This document shows, in pieces, positions 1 to 7,654 of a DNA stretch of 64,000 bases. The position numbers were made by a program, and so were the translations under genes. The notes beneath the pieces are model-generated. The model saw nothing but the letters and a program-made list of their open reading frames with translations. It made no database searches and was not told where the DNA came from. The stretch lies in NCBI RefSeq assembly GCF_018531375.1, contig NZ_JAHBOH010000001.1, forward strand, positions 1,860,001-1,924,000, given 5' to 3'. How positions within the stretch are numbered: the first letter of the stretch is position 1; every line of letters begins with the position of its first letter. The DNA comes from Cellulomonas fulva. Lineage in GTDB: Bacteria > Actinomycetota > Actinomycetes > Actinomycetales > Cellulomonadaceae.

Positions 1-501
1 GAGCGCGAGCTCCGCGGGGTCCTGGGCCACGAGCTGCAGCACGTCTACAACCGGGACATCCTCACGTCGTCCGTCGCCGCCGCGGTGGCCGGCGTGATCA
101 CCTCGCTCGCGCAGATGGCGCTGTGGTTCGGCGGGGGAGACCGGCGCGAGGGCGGCAACCCGCTCGCCGGCCTGCTGCTGCTGTTCCTGGCGCCCTTCGC
201 CGCGATGCTGATCCAGATGGCGATCAGCCGCACGCGCGAGTACGACGCCGACGAGGACGGCGCCGCCCTGACCGGCGATCCCCTCGCGCTCGCCTCCGCG
301 CTGCGCAAGCTGGAGAGCGGCACCAAGGCGCGCCCGCTGCCGCAGGACCAGAAGCTCGAGAACGTCTCGCACCTGATGATCGCGAACCCGTTCCGCGGCG
401 CCGGCATGGCGCGCCTGTTCTCCACCCACCCGCCGATGGCGGACCGCATCGCACGCCTCGAGGCGCAGGCCGGCACCATCGGCGGCATCACGCGCTACTG
501 A
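1..501 (+). CDS. htpX: M48 family zinc metalloprotease, HtpX-like (5' end outside window)
   Basis: This is the C-terminal 166 residues of a membrane zinc protease; the reading frame is open from the first base, so the start lies upstream. The visible part begins just before the zinc motif HELQH (HExxH: two zinc-binding His and the catalytic Glu). It then has two hydrophobic segments (around residues 24-43 and 58-75 of the fragment) and the downstream SRTREYDAD motif, whose Glu is the third zinc ligand in M48 peptidases. It ends with the usual [15 protein letters not shown] tail. Known role of the family: quality control of membrane proteins under stress. It converges on yajQ with a strong hairpin between them. 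The family call is secure; HtpX versus another M48B member is not separable without the N-terminus. Confidence 0.9.
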   Translation, partial: ERELRGVLGHELQHVYNRDILTSSVAAAVAGVITSLAQMALWFGGGDRREGGNPLAGLLLLFLAPFAAMLIQMAISRTREYDADEDGAALTGDPLALASALRKLESGTKARPLPQDQKLENVSHLMIANPFRGAGMARLFSTHPPMADRIARLEAQAGTIGGITRY

Positions 502-544
502 GGACGGCGCGGGCGCGGGCGGCGGCTACCTCGGGGCCGGAGCT

Positions 545-584
545 GACGAGAGGGCGCGCCCCGGCCGGGGCGCGCCCTCTCGTC
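545..584. terminator. bidirectional terminator between htpX and yajQ
   Basis: A perfect 18-bp inverted repeat with a GGCC loop lies between two convergent genes, 44 bases after the htpX stop and 9 bases after the yajQ stop. The symmetric stem can serve both strands. There is no long T tract, as is usual in high-GC actinobacteria. Confidence 0.85.
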
Positions 585-592
585 GTCCCGCG

Positions 593-1090
593 TCAGCGGT
601 AGTTCACGAACTGCAGCGCGGCGTCCACGTCGGCGCCCTTGAGCAGGGCGATCGCGGCCTGCAGGTCGTCGCGGCTCTTGCTGGTCACCCGCAGCTCGTC
701 GCCCTGGATCTGCGTCTTGACGGTCTTGGGGCCCTCGTCGCGGATGATCTTGGCGAGCTGCTTCGCGATCTCCGTCGACAGCCCCTCCTTGATGCTCGCG
801 GCGAGCCGGTACTCCTTGCCCGACGGCTTGGGCTCGCCGTCGCCCGTGTCGAGCGCCTTGAGCGAGATGCCGCGCTTGATGAGCTTGGACTGGAAGACGT
901 CGAGCACCGCGAGCACCCGCTCGGAGGAGTTGGCGACCATGAGCACCGACTCCCCGCTCCAGGTGATCGACGCACCGACGCCCTTGAAGTCGTAGCGCTG
1001 CGCGATCTCCTTCGAGGCCTGGTTGAGCGCGTTGTCGACCTCCTGCCGGTCGACCTTGCTGACGACGTCGAACGACGAGTCGCTCGCCAT
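593..1090 (-). CDS. yajQ: YajQ family (UPF0234) nucleotide-binding protein
   Basis: The 165-residue product matches the YajQ family along its full usual length (about 160-165 residues). It starts [14 protein letters not shown], carries the conserved [17 protein letters not shown] and the [20 protein letters not shown] block, and ends LQFVNYR. The family folds as two ferredoxin-like domains; some members bind cyclic di-GMP or nucleic acid, but the role in actinobacteria is not established. The ATG start is preceded by GGAGGGG at the right distance. It is monocistronic, convergent with htpX, and divergent from the tRNA-Tyr gene. The family call is secure; the ligand is not known from sequence. 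Confidence 0.93.
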   Translation of the reverse strand: MASDSSFDVVSKVDRQEVDNALNQASKEIAQRYDFKGVGASITWSGESVLMVANSSERVLAVLDVFQSKLIKRGISLKALDTGDGEPKPSGKEYRLAASIKEGLSTEIAKQLAKIIRDEGPKTVKTQIQGDELRVTSKSRDDLQAAIALLKGADVDAALQFVNYR

Positions 1091-1148
1091 GTGGCACCCC
1101 TCCGATGTCCGTTCCGTGCCTGTGTCACCCGGCTGTCCACCCGTCGTT

Positions 1149-1178
1149 TTCTCGACCGGCCCCGGGTGTTGCTATCCT
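1149..1178 (+). promoter_or_regulatory. candidate promoter of tRNA-Tyr
   Basis: TTCTCG (1149-1154), 18 bases, then TATCCT (1173-1178) lies about 84 bases before the tRNA. The same GCTATCCTT string recurs before rpmG at 3658-3666. The -35 match is weak. Confidence 0.4.
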
Positions 1179-1261
1179 TCCACGGCACGCTGCGCGAGCG
1201 GCGGTCGGGATGCACGACGACCTCGTCGGCCCGGCCCCTGATCGCACGGCGGCACCACCCC

Positions 1262-1343
1262 GGCGGGTTACCCGAGTGGCCAAAGGGGGCTGACTGTAAA
1301 TCAGCTGGCAACGCCTACGGGGGTTCGAATCCCTCACCCGCCA
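1262..1343 (+). tRNA. tRNA-Tyr (GTA)
   Basis: An 82-nt class II tRNA. The acceptor arms GGCGGGT and ACCCGCC pair perfectly, the anticodon loop CTGTAAA presents GTA, a long variable arm follows, and the T loop reads GGTTCGAATCC. The CCA end is not encoded. It stands alone with its own terminator. Confidence 0.97.
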
Positions 1344-1350
1344 CGTTGCC

Positions 1351-1378
1351 GAAGGGGCGCCCCACGGGGCGCCCCTTC
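1351..1378 (+). terminator. terminator after tRNA-Tyr
   Basis: Perfect stem of GAAGGGGCGCCC type (12-13 bp) with a very short loop, eight bases after the tRNA end. Confidence 0.85.
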
Positions 1379-1523
1379 GCTTTCCCATCCCGCGCCGCCC
1401 ACCCCCGCCCCCACCCGCGAGCGGTCACGCTCCGCACCCCCGCGGCCCGGGCACCCCGCCCACCCGCCCTCGCACACCTCACCCCCCCCACCCCGCACCC
1501 CCCACCCCCACGCCCCCCACCTC

Positions 1524-1598
1524 CCGCGAGCGCGGACGGTGCGTGCCGAGCGCGCCCGTTGACCGTCCGCGCTCACCCGGCACCGTCCGCGCTCGCGG
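1524..1598. repeat. 75-bp palindromic element, copy 1
   Basis: The outer arms 1524-1542 and 1580-1598 are a perfect 19-bp inverted repeat (CCGCGAGCGCGGACGGTGC and its complement). Inside lies a second GTCCGCGCTC (1564-1573), so the left arm can pair with either of two right arms. Length and layout are the same in copies 2 to 4. Confidence 0.9.
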
Positions 1599-1697
1599 GC
1601 ACGTGCGCGCGGTTACCTGCGCGACCGCGGACCTGCGCGCCCTGACCGCTCGCCCCCCGGCACCGCCCCACCCCACCCCACCCGGGCGTGCCTCCCC

Positions 1698-1772
1698 CCG
1701 CGAGCGCGGACGGTGCGTGCCGAGCGCGCCCGTTGACGGTCCGCGCTCGACCTGTACCGTCCGCGCTCGCGG
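1698..1772. repeat. 75-bp palindromic element, copy 2
   Basis: Nearly identical to copy 1 over 75 bases. The outer arms 1698-1714 and 1756-1772 pair perfectly over 17 bp, and the inner GTCCGCGCTC is kept. Differences fall mainly in the segment between the two right arms. Confidence 0.9.
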
Positions 1773-1874
1773 TTGGTGTGCGCGCGGTTGGTGTGCGCGC
1801 CGGGGGGTGTGCACGCGGGACTGGTGCGCGGCCGGGGGCGCGCGCGGTACGCCCCACGGCACTTCACCTCATCG

Positions 1875-1949
1875 CCGCGACTGCGGACGGTGTGTAGCGA
1901 GCGTGACTGTTGATCGTCCGCGCTCACCTCTTGCTGTCCGCGGTCGCGG
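1875..1949. repeat. 75-bp palindromic element, copy 3 (diverged)
   Basis: Same 75-base length and same layout as copies 1 and 2, with several substitutions (CTGCGGACGGT in the left arm, GTCCGCGGTCGCGG in the outer right arm). Pairing of the outer arms is largely kept. Confidence 0.8.
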
Positions 1950-2174
1950 GTCGGGGCGTGGACGGTTCGGGTCGCGATCGGTACTGACGTTGGGTTCGGG
2001 CGTGCGCCGGGCGCGGGCGCCTCGTCGTCGTGGACAACCCGCCGGCGGTGGTCATGGCGGTGGGTCCTCCCGTGAGGCGGGCTGGGGTCGGGTGGCTGAG
2101 TGAGGGGTGGGGACAAGGGGTGGGGCGCGCTCGTCCTCTGGCAGCCTCGGCGAGGGGTCGAGGACGGGGGAGCC

Positions 2175-3035
2175 ATGGGGACGACGAGCGGGCTCGTGAC
2201 GGGCCGTGGCGCGGAGTCGGCGCGTCGCGCGGGCGACGTGCGGGTGCGGCGCGGGGCGTACGTGGGCCGTGACCACTGGGACGGGCTGACGCCCGACGAG
2301 CGGTATCTCCTGGCCGTCCAGGCGACCGCGAGCGCCGCGCGCGGCGCTCCGTTGCTCTCGCACTGGTCCGCAGCAGCGGTCTGGGGCCTTCCGGCGGTCG
2401 GCCGACCCGACGACCGCGTCCACATCACCCTCCCGGAGGCGTCCGGCGGCCGCTCCAAGCGGGGCGTCGTCCGGCACACCCGCGCCGGCGAGGTGTCGCA
2501 GCGGGTGCACGCCGGCCTGCTGGTGACGAGCGCCGCCCGCACCGCCATCGACCTCGCGCGCGTCGGAGGCCTCGCGTCTGGGCTGGTCGCGGCGGACGCC
2601 GCCCTGCGGGCGCGGCTGGCGACGCCCGACGAGCTCGCCGCCGAGGTCGCGCCCTTGGTGGCCCGGCGGGGCGCGCGCGCTGCTCGAGCGGTCGCCTCGC
2701 TCGCCGACGCCCGCAGCGAGTCTCCCGGAGAGTCGCTGAGCAGGGCGCGGATGCACGAGCACGGGCTGCCGATGCCCCGGCTCCAGCACGACGTGTACGA
2801 CGGTCGCGGCTTCGTCGGGCGCGTGGACTTCTGGTGGCCGGAGCTCGGCGTGGCCGGTGAGTTCGACGGCAGGGTGAAGTACGACGACGCGGACGGGCCG
2901 GACGTCCTCTGGCGCGAGAAGGTCCGCGAGGACCGCCTCCGCGCGCTCGTGCGCGCGTTCGTCCGGTGGACGTGGGACGACGCCTGGCGGGGTGGCCCGA
3001 TGTGCGACGCCCTGCGCCGTGCGGGCGTCCACTGA
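2175..3035 (+). CDS. AbiEi/DUF559-type protein with Vsr-like nuclease domain
   Basis: A 286-residue protein. The N-terminal two thirds resembles the AbiEi-antitoxin-like module common in actinobacteria (LLSHWSAAAVWGLP, then VHITLP, then TSAARTAIDLARVGG). The C-terminal part is a DUF559/very-short-patch-repair-like PD-(D/E)XK fold: RVDFWWPELGVAGEFDGRVKY supplies the D, E and K of the nuclease core, followed by a basic WREKVREDRLRAL helix and a WTWDDAW motif. The ATG is preceded by GGGGGAG. An in-frame GTG lies upstream at 2100 but has no ribosome site. It stands alone between copies of a 75-bp palindrome, three upstream and one downstream. Function is unproven: it could be a nuclease, a regulator or a domesticated element. 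No partner toxin gene is next to it. Confidence 0.75.
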   Translation: MGTTSGLVTGRGAESARRAGDVRVRRGAYVGRDHWDGLTPDERYLLAVQATASAARGAPLLSHWSAAAVWGLPAVGRPDDRVHITLPEASGGRSKRGVVRHTRAGEVSQRVHAGLLVTSAARTAIDLARVGGLASGLVAADAALRARLATPDELAAEVAPLVARRGARAARAVASLADARSESPGESLSRARMHEHGLPMPRLQHDVYDGRGFVGRVDFWWPELGVAGEFDGRVKYDDADGPDVLWREKVREDRLRALVRAFVRWTWDDAWRGGPMCDALRRAGVH

Positions 3036-3064
3036 CTCGTGGGCGCAGCACCGTACGGCCGCGC

Positions 3065-3139
3065 CCACGAGCGCGGACCTCCGAGCCCGACCGCGGACGC
3101 TCGACGGGCGCACTCGAGCCGGTACGTCCGCGCTCGCCG
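3065..3139. repeat. 75-bp palindromic element, copy 4 (diverged, downstream of the DUF559 gene)
   Basis: CGAGCGCGGAC (3068-3078) and GTCCGCGCTCG (3126-3136) sit at exactly the same offsets as in copies 1 to 3. The interior has diverged. It begins 29 bases after the DUF559 stop, so it could also act as that gene's terminator. Confidence 0.75.
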
Positions 3140-3253
3140 GGGGAGGGGGAGGTCGCGCGGGGAGGGGGGAGGCAGGGGAGGCGGGGGTGGGTGCGCGCCG
3201 GTGGGAGGGCGGATTTCGCGGGCGGGGGTTCGTTGTGTAGCCTGTTCCGCGCT

Positions 3254-3326
3254 GCCCCGATAGCTCAGTCGGCAGAGCGTCTCCATGGTAAGGAGAAGGT
3301 CAAGGGTTCGATTCCCTTTCGGGGCT
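3254..3326 (+). tRNA. tRNA-Thr (GGT)
   Basis: A 73-nt tRNA. The acceptor stem GCCCCGA/TCGGGGC, the D arm AGCTCAGTCGGCAGAGC and the anticodon loop ATGGTAA (anticodon GGT) are clear; T loop GGTTCGATTCC. CCA is not encoded. It lies 52 bases before tRNA-Met, probably in one transcript. Confidence 0.96.
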
Positions 3327-3378
3327 CTGTGGTGTGTCCAGGCGTGCGGCGCGAGCCGCGCGCCCGGGAGCACCGCGA

Positions 3379-3452
3379 GGCGGGGTAGCTCAGTTGGTGA
3401 GAGCGCACGACTCATAATCGTGAGGTCGCGGGTTCGAGCCCCGCCCCCGCTA
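3379..3452 (+). tRNA. tRNA-Met (CAT), elongator type
   Basis: A 74-nt tRNA with anticodon loop CTCATAA (CAT) on a CACGA/TCGTG stem and T loop GGTTCGAGCC. The acceptor stem pairs as GGCGGGG/CCCCGCT, with a G-T first pair. The initiator hallmarks (unpaired first base, three G-C pairs above the anticodon loop) are absent, so it is read as elongator Met. Confidence 0.92.
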
Positions 3453-3460
3453 CCGGCAGT

Positions 3461-3515
3461 GAGAACGGGCCGGTGCGATCGACCGCCAGACGGTCGGCCG
3501 CACCGGCCCGTTCTC
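3461..3515 (+). terminator. terminator after tRNA-Thr/tRNA-Met
   Basis: Perfect 17-bp outer stem (3461-3477 with 3499-3515) carrying an inner GACCG/CGGTC hairpin, starting nine bases after tRNA-Met. Confidence 0.85.
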
Positions 3516-3868
3516 GCGTCCGAGCCGGCGCCGGCCTGCCCCCTGGCCCGCCTATGGGTCAGCCGCGGGCCGCCGGTCACGCTCCTGGAGCCGGCTGTGG
3601 GCGGCTGCCGGACGTGACGAGGGCAACGAGCCCGGGTGCGGAGCGGCCGGTGCCGTGCGCTATCCTTGTCGGCGGCTTGTGCTCGCGTGCGATGGTGGCT
3701 GCCCCGCAGTCCGCCAACGACGTGCGTCGACAGGCGTCCCGGCGCGGAGCCCTCGTCCCGAGGGTCGCGCGAAGGACGCGGCACGGCCGATGATGACCCC
3801 CGGAGGGTGCCGCCCGGCGCCCGAAGAACGATCGCTAGCGTCCTGGTGGCGCGAGAGGTGGCACGACC
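3516..3868 (+). promoter_or_regulatory. gene-free leader region of rpmG with a candidate -10
   Basis: About 350 bases without a gene, between the tRNA terminator and rpmG. TATCCT at 3661-3666, inside the string GCTATCCTT also seen before tRNA-Tyr, is the best -10 candidate. No good -35 is visible. The roughly 200-base leader that would follow has no strong hairpin. Confidence 0.4.
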
Positions 3869-4039
3869 ATGGCCAGCAAGAGCTCGGACGTCCGTCCGAA
3901 GATCACGCTCGCGTGCACGGAGTGCAAGGAGCGGAACTACATCACGAAGAAGAACCGTCGGAACGACCCCGACCGGCTCGAGATGAAGAAGTTCTGCCCG
4001 CGCGACAACCGCCACACGCTGCACCGCGAGACCCGCTGA
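3869..4039 (+). CDS. rpmG: 50S ribosomal protein L33
   Basis: A 56-residue L33 with the family signature [23 protein letters not shown] and the C-terminal RETR. It is a zinc-ribbon type by its CTEC pair, but the second pair reads CPRDN, so only three cysteines remain. Asp or a nearby His may replace the fourth ligand, or zinc binding may be weakened. The ATG start gives the normal length. Its stop is followed nine bases later by the first MaoC gene, an order (rpmG then hadA/hadB-like genes) conserved in many actinobacteria. Confidence 0.95.
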   Translation: MASKSSDVRPKITLACTECKERNYITKKNRRNDPDRLEMKKFCPRDNRHTLHRETR

Positions 4040-4047
4040 CCCTGGCG

Positions 4048-4497
4048 ATGCCCGTCGACACCGGGTACGCGGGGCGCGAGTACGCGCCGAACGCCGTCTT
4101 CGAGGTCGGACGTGAGCACCTGCGGTCCTTCGCGGCCGCGGTCGGGGCCCAGCACCCCGCTCACACCGACGCGGAGGCGGCGCGTGCGTTGGGCTACCCC
4201 GACGTCATCGCACCGCCGACGTTCGCCGTCGTCGTCGCGCAGCGGGCCGAGGCCCAGCTGTTCGAGGACCCCGCCGCCGGCATCGACTTCAGCCGCGTCG
4301 TGCACGCCGACGAGCGGTTCACGCACCACCGCCCGATCCACGCCGGCGACCGGCTGGTCACCGTGCTGCACGTCGACTCGATCGTCGAGCGGGCCGGGCT
4401 CGCGATGATCACCACGCGCGCCGAGATCGCGAGCGAGGACGGCGAGCCCGTCGCCACCGTCGTCTCCACGCTCGCCGTCCGCCCCGAGGAGTCCTGA
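4048..4497 (+). CDS. MaoC-type dehydratase N-terminal domain protein (HadA/HadC-like)
   Basis: A 149-residue single hotdog-fold protein of the FAS1-like dehydratase type. The region VGREHLRSFAAAVGAQHP, then HTDAEAARALGYPDVIAPPTFA, then HHRPIHAGDRL is typical of the non-catalytic HadA/HadC-like half of (3R)-hydroxyacyl dehydratases. The next gene overlaps by one base and encodes the catalytic half, so the two probably form a heterodimer. In mycobacteria the equivalent genes dehydrate beta-hydroxyacyl-ACP for mycolic acids. Nothing here implies mycolates, so a general acyl-dehydration role is the safer reading. Probably co-transcribed with rpmG. Confidence 0.85.
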   Translation: MPVDTGYAGREYAPNAVFEVGREHLRSFAAAVGAQHPAHTDAEAARALGYPDVIAPPTFAVVVAQRAEAQLFEDPAAGIDFSRVVHADERFTHHRPIHAGDRLVTVLHVDSIVERAGLAMITTRAEIASEDGEPVATVVSTLAVRPEES

Positions 4498-4919
4498 TGG
4501 CCCCGCGCCTCGCCGAGCTCGAGGTCGGCCAGGAGGTCGCCCGGACCGAGGTCGTCGTCGACCGTGCCCGGCTGGTGCGGTACGCCGGCGCGTCCGGTGA
4601 CTTCAACCCGATCCACTGGAACGAGCGCGTCGCGACGTCGGTCGGACTGCCGGGCGTCATCGCCCACGGCATGTGGACCATGGGCGCGGCTGTCGGCCCG
4701 GTCGCGGACTGGGCCGGTGACCCCGGCCGGGTCGTCGACTACCAGGTCCGCTTCACGCGGCCCGTGCCCGTGCCGGACCCCGGTGCCGCGAGCGTCGAGG
4801 TGGTCGCCGTCGTCGGGCTGCTCGACGAGGCCGCCGGCACGGCGCGCATCGATCTGACGGTCTCGGTCGACGGGCAGCGCGTGCTCGGCAAGGCTCAGGC
4901 GGTCGTCCGCCTGGCCTGA
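4497..4919 (+). CDS. MaoC family dehydratase (HadB-like catalytic subunit)
   Basis: A 140-residue hotdog protein carrying the complete R-hydratase active-site motif: SGDFNPIHWN (catalytic Asp and His at about residues 34 and 39) and the substrate tunnel segment PGVIAHGMWTMG. The ATG overlaps the stop of the preceding gene (TGATG), so translation is coupled and the two subunits are likely made in equal amounts. Predicted reaction: reversible dehydration of a 3-hydroxyacyl thioester. The partner supplies the non-catalytic half. The order after rpmG is conserved in actinobacteria; the physiological substrate is not shown by sequence. Confidence 0.88.
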   Translation: MAPRLAELEVGQEVARTEVVVDRARLVRYAGASGDFNPIHWNERVATSVGLPGVIAHGMWTMGAAVGPVADWAGDPGRVVDYQVRFTRPVPVPDPGAASVEVVAVVGLLDEAAGTARIDLTVSVDGQRVLGKAQAVVRLA

Positions 4920-4923
4920 GGGC

Positions 4924-4995
4924 CGAGACGACCACCGAGACGACCTCCGCGACGACCTCCGCGACGACCTCCGAGACGACCTCCGAGACGACCTC
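4924..4995. repeat. 12-bp tandem repeat, six units
   Basis: Six head-to-tail units of CGAGACGACCTC (two with CGCGAC, the first ending CAC), starting four bases after the MaoC stop. A small hairpin, TCGCTCC/GGAGCGA, follows at 4998-5016. Together they fill the space between two convergent genes and may terminate transcription. Confidence 0.8.
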
Positions 4996-5028
4996 GGTCG
5001 CTCCCGCGTGGAGCGAGCCGGCAGCGCG

Positions 5029-6132
5029 TCAGGCCGGGACCGGCCCCGTCGTGGTGCCGACCCGCAGCTCCACGGGCAGCACCACGGGGTCGGGGTGGTT
5101 GCCCTCGAGGAGCTGCGCCACCGCCCTGCCTACCTGGGCGCCCTTCTCGGCGAGCGGCTGCGCCACGGTCGTCAGCACGTCGGGCGCGAGCCACGGGAGG
5201 TCCAGCCCGTCGAACCCGGCGACGGAGACGTCGCCCGGCACGGCCAGGCCGAGCTCACGGGCGGCGAGGACGACGCCCGATGCGAGCAGGTCCGACTGGC
5301 ACAGCACGGCGGTCGGACGGTCCGGCCGGTCGAGCAGCGCACGCCCGGCAGCGGCGCCGTGCTCGACGAGCGAGGCGGGGGTCTCGTAGATCTCGACCGG
5401 CTCCACGCCGCCGTCGCGCATGCCCTCGAACCGGCGGCGCGTCACCTGCCACACGGCCTCGCCGACGCGCTCGGGCGCGACGATGCCCTCGCCGCGCGCG
5501 CGGTCGAACGGCAGGGAGACGCACGCGATCCGGCGGTGGCCCAGGTCGACGAGGTGACGCGCGGCGTCCGCCATGCCGGCACGGTCGTCGATGCCGACGG
5601 TCGCGACGTCGGGCTCGGGGACGCCCTCGACGACGACGGTGGGGACGCCGCGACGCCGCAGCGCACCGAGCACAGGGTCCTCGACGCCGCTGCCCCAGAG
5701 CAGCACGGCGACGTCCATCGCCGCGGACAGCACCAGCGGGTCGACGGGCGGCTCGGCGGGGTCGGTCGGCCCGGGGATGAGCAGCACGCCCAGGTTCATC
5801 TCGCCCAGCGTCCCGACGAGCCCGTCGAGGACCTGGATCGACACCGGGTCCCGGAACGAGCGCCGCAGCGCGTCACCGACCACGACGCCGACGATCCCGG
5901 ACCGTCCGCTGCGCAGCTGGCGGCCGAGCGGGTTGGGACCGGAGTAGCCGAGCTCGGTGGCCGCCGCCAGCACGCGCTCACGCGTGGAGGCCGCGATCGG
6001 GCCGGCGCCGGAGAACGCGAGGGACGCGGTCGACACCGACACGCCGGCGGTCGCGGCGACGTCGGCGAGCGTCGGGCGCTGGGACGACAGCGGGCACCTC
6101 CGGGCGGCTCGGCGACGGCCCGCGACGAGCAC
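5029..6132 (-). CDS. LacI family transcriptional regulator
   Basis: A LacI/GalR repressor. The helix-turn-helix TLADVAATAGVSVSTAS and hinge region are followed by a periplasmic-binding-protein-like effector domain (SGIVGVVVGDA, then SDLLASGVVLAARELGLAVPGD, then FDGLDLPW). The annotated outer limit is an in-frame GTG at 6132 without a ribosome site and with an arginine-rich extension. A CTG at 6090-6088 sits six bases after GGAGG (6101-6097) and would give 353 residues starting just before the HTH, so a rare CTG start is plausible. It is divergent from an MFS gene, with a palindrome AATCGATT between them as the likely operator. The effector is unknown. Confidence 0.88.
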   Translation of the reverse strand: MLVAGRRRAARRCPLSSQRPTLADVAATAGVSVSTASLAFSGAGPIAASTRERVLAAATELGYSGPNPLGRQLRSGRSGIVGVVVGDALRRSFRDPVSIQVLDGLVGTLGEMNLGVLLIPGPTDPAEPPVDPLVLSAAMDVAVLLWGSGVEDPVLGALRRRGVPTVVVEGVPEPDVATVGIDDRAGMADAARHLVDLGHRRIACVSLPFDRARGEGIVAPERVGEAVWQVTRRRFEGMRDGGVEPVEIYETPASLVEHGAAAGRALLDRPDRPTAVLCQSDLLASGVVLAARELGLAVPGDVSVAGFDGLDLPWLAPDVLTTVAQPLAEKGAQVGRAVAQLLEGNHPDPVVLPVELRVGTTTGPVPA

Positions 6133-6198
6133 GCGGACCGCTGTGCGGGGCGTCGGTTGACGCCGCGGTCAGCGTACCCGCAGAATGTCGACCGATCC

Positions 6199-6212
6199 TC
6201 AAATCGATTCGA
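6199..6212. promoter_or_regulatory. probable LacI-family operator
   Basis: TCAAATCGATTCGA: a perfect AATCGATT core with a central CG and partly matching flanks, the usual form of LacI-family sites. It lies between the LacI gene and the divergent MFS gene. Confidence 0.6.
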
Positions 6213-6295
6213 TACGGTCGGGCGGCAGCACCCTCCGGCCCGCTCCCGCCCTGGCGCCGCCCCGTGCCGCCTGCCTCCCGGGAGGTGCGCGTAGC

Positions 6296-7645
6296 GTGAG
6301 CGACGCACCCCGAACCGAGACCGCCGCCGTTCCCGGAGCCTCGATGCCCACCCTGCGTGACCCGGTCCGCGCCGCCTCGGCGGCGGTCTTCGCCGTCTTC
6401 TTCCTCAACGGCTTCAACTTCGCGAGCTGGGCGTCGCGGCTGCCCGCCGTGCGGGACGGCCTCGGCCTGTCCGCCGGGCAGATGGGGCTCCTCCTGCTCG
6501 TCGGTTCCGTGGGGTCTCTCGTCTCGCTGCCGCTCGCCGGGACGATCATCGAGCGGCTCGGTGCGCCCCGGACCGTCCTCGGCTTCGCGGTGCTCAACGC
6601 GGTGGGCCTGACGACCGCCACGGTCGGCGTCGCGCTCGACCAGATCGTGCTCACGGGCGTCGGCCTGGTCGCGTACGGGGTGGGCACGGGCGTGTGGGAC
6701 GCGGCGATGAACCTCGAGGGCGCGCTCGTCGAGCAGCGGATCGGCCGCACGATCATGCCGCGCTACCACGCGAGCTTCTCCTTCGGCACGGTCGCGGCGG
6801 CCGGCATCGCGGCGATCGCCGCCGGCCTGCACGTGCCCGTGGAGATCCACATCCCCGTCGCGGTCGCCGCCTCCACCGTCGCGGTCGCGCTCGCGGTCCG
6901 TTCCTTCCTCCCGGCGGGCCACGGCGACGTCGTCGTGCCCGACGAGGCCGGCTCCCCGGCCGCGAGCGGCGGCCGCGCCCGCCGCGCGCTGGCCGCCTGG
7001 CTGGAGCCGCGCACGCTGCTCATCGGGCTCGTGGTGCTGGCGGCCGCGCTCACCGAGGGCTCCGCCAACGACTGGGTGAGCCTCGCGGTGGTCGACGGCT
7101 TCGACACCCAGCACGCGGTCGGGGCCGTCGCGCTCGGGGTGTTCCTCGCCTCGATGACCGCGACGCGCTGGTTCGGCACCGCGCTGCTCGACCGGTTCGG
7201 CCGCGTGGTGGTCCTGCGGCTGTGCGCCGCGCTGGCGCTCGTCGGGCTGACGCTGTTCGGGCTCGCGCCGACGCTGTGGCTCGCGGTCGTCGGGATCCTG
7301 GCGTGGGGCGCCGGAGCGGCGCTGGGCTTCCCCGTGGGGATGAGCGCCGCGGCCGACGACCCGCTGCGGGCCGCGGCGCGCGTGAGCGTCGTCTCCACGA
7401 TCGGCTACTCGGCGTTCCTCGCCGGGCCGCCGCTGCTCGGGCTGCTCGCGGAGCACGTGGGCTACCGGCACGCGCTGCTCGTCATCCTGGTCCCGGTGGC
7501 CCTCGGCATCTTCGTCGCGGGCGCCGCGGCCCCGCTCAGGCGACCCGAGGACGCGGCGTCCGGGACGCCGCACCCCCCGGCCGACGAGCCCGCCGACGAG
7601 CCCGTCGACCAGCCCCTCGAGCAGCCGGTCGACGAGCGCCCGTAG
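6296..7645 (+). CDS. MFS transporter (YbjJ/fucose-permease-like)
   Basis: A 449-residue major facilitator protein with about 12 hydrophobic segments. The first transmembrane region, LNGFNFASWASRLPAVRDGL, and the following LSAGQMGLLLLVGSVGSLVS resemble the YbjJ branch of the fucose-permease-like family. A charged loop (about 215-245) splits the halves, and the tail is Pro/Asp/Glu-rich (PADEPADEPVDQP). The GTG at 6296 is used because GGGAGG lies upstream; an ATG at 6185 would overlap the operator and add a non-hydrophobic leader. It is divergent from the LacI gene and probably controlled by it. Substrate is unknown; sugar or drug export are both possible. Confidence 0.85.
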   Translation: MSDAPRTETAAVPGASMPTLRDPVRAASAAVFAVFFLNGFNFASWASRLPAVRDGLGLSAGQMGLLLLVGSVGSLVSLPLAGTIIERLGAPRTVLGFAVLNAVGLTTATVGVALDQIVLTGVGLVAYGVGTGVWDAAMNLEGALVEQRIGRTIMPRYHASFSFGTVAAAGIAAIAAGLHVPVEIHIPVAVAASTVAVALAVRSFLPAGHGDVVVPDEAGSPAASGGRARRALAAWLEPRTLLIGLVVLAAALTEGSANDWVSLAVVDGFDTQHAVGAVALGVFLASMTATRWFGTALLDRFGRVVVLRLCAALALVGLTLFGLAPTLWLAVVGILAWGAGAALGFPVGMSAAADDPLRAAARVSVVSTIGYSAFLAGPPLLGLLAEHVGYRHALLVILVPVALGIFVAGAAAPLRRPEDAASGTPHPPADEPADEPVDQPLEQPVDERP

Positions 7646-7654
7646 CCTGGGGAC

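Larger units (their letters stand above)
1379..2174. other. long gene-free stretch with three 75-bp palindromic repeats
   Basis: About 800 bases without a convincing gene. Open frames here come from GC skew and change strand and frame without ribosome binding sites. The region is C-rich at 1385-1525 and G-rich after 2000, and it holds three copies of the repeat described at 1524, 1698 and 1875, spaced 174 and 177 bases apart. Confidence 0.7.

Noticed and set aside
1524-1949. possible CRISPR array or integron attC sites
   Set aside because: Copies are long imperfect palindromes 174-177 bases apart with similar GC-rich intervening DNA, no cas or integrase genes and no attC core sites.
2030-3139. 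insertion sequence around the DUF559 gene
   Set aside because: No transposase motif, no terminal inverted repeats bounding a unit and no target-site duplication; the palindromes are internally symmetric instead.
1613-4024. 803-residue minus-strand frame across tRNAs and the DUF559 gene
   Set aside because: It runs through two tRNA genes and rpmG in antisense and has no domain.
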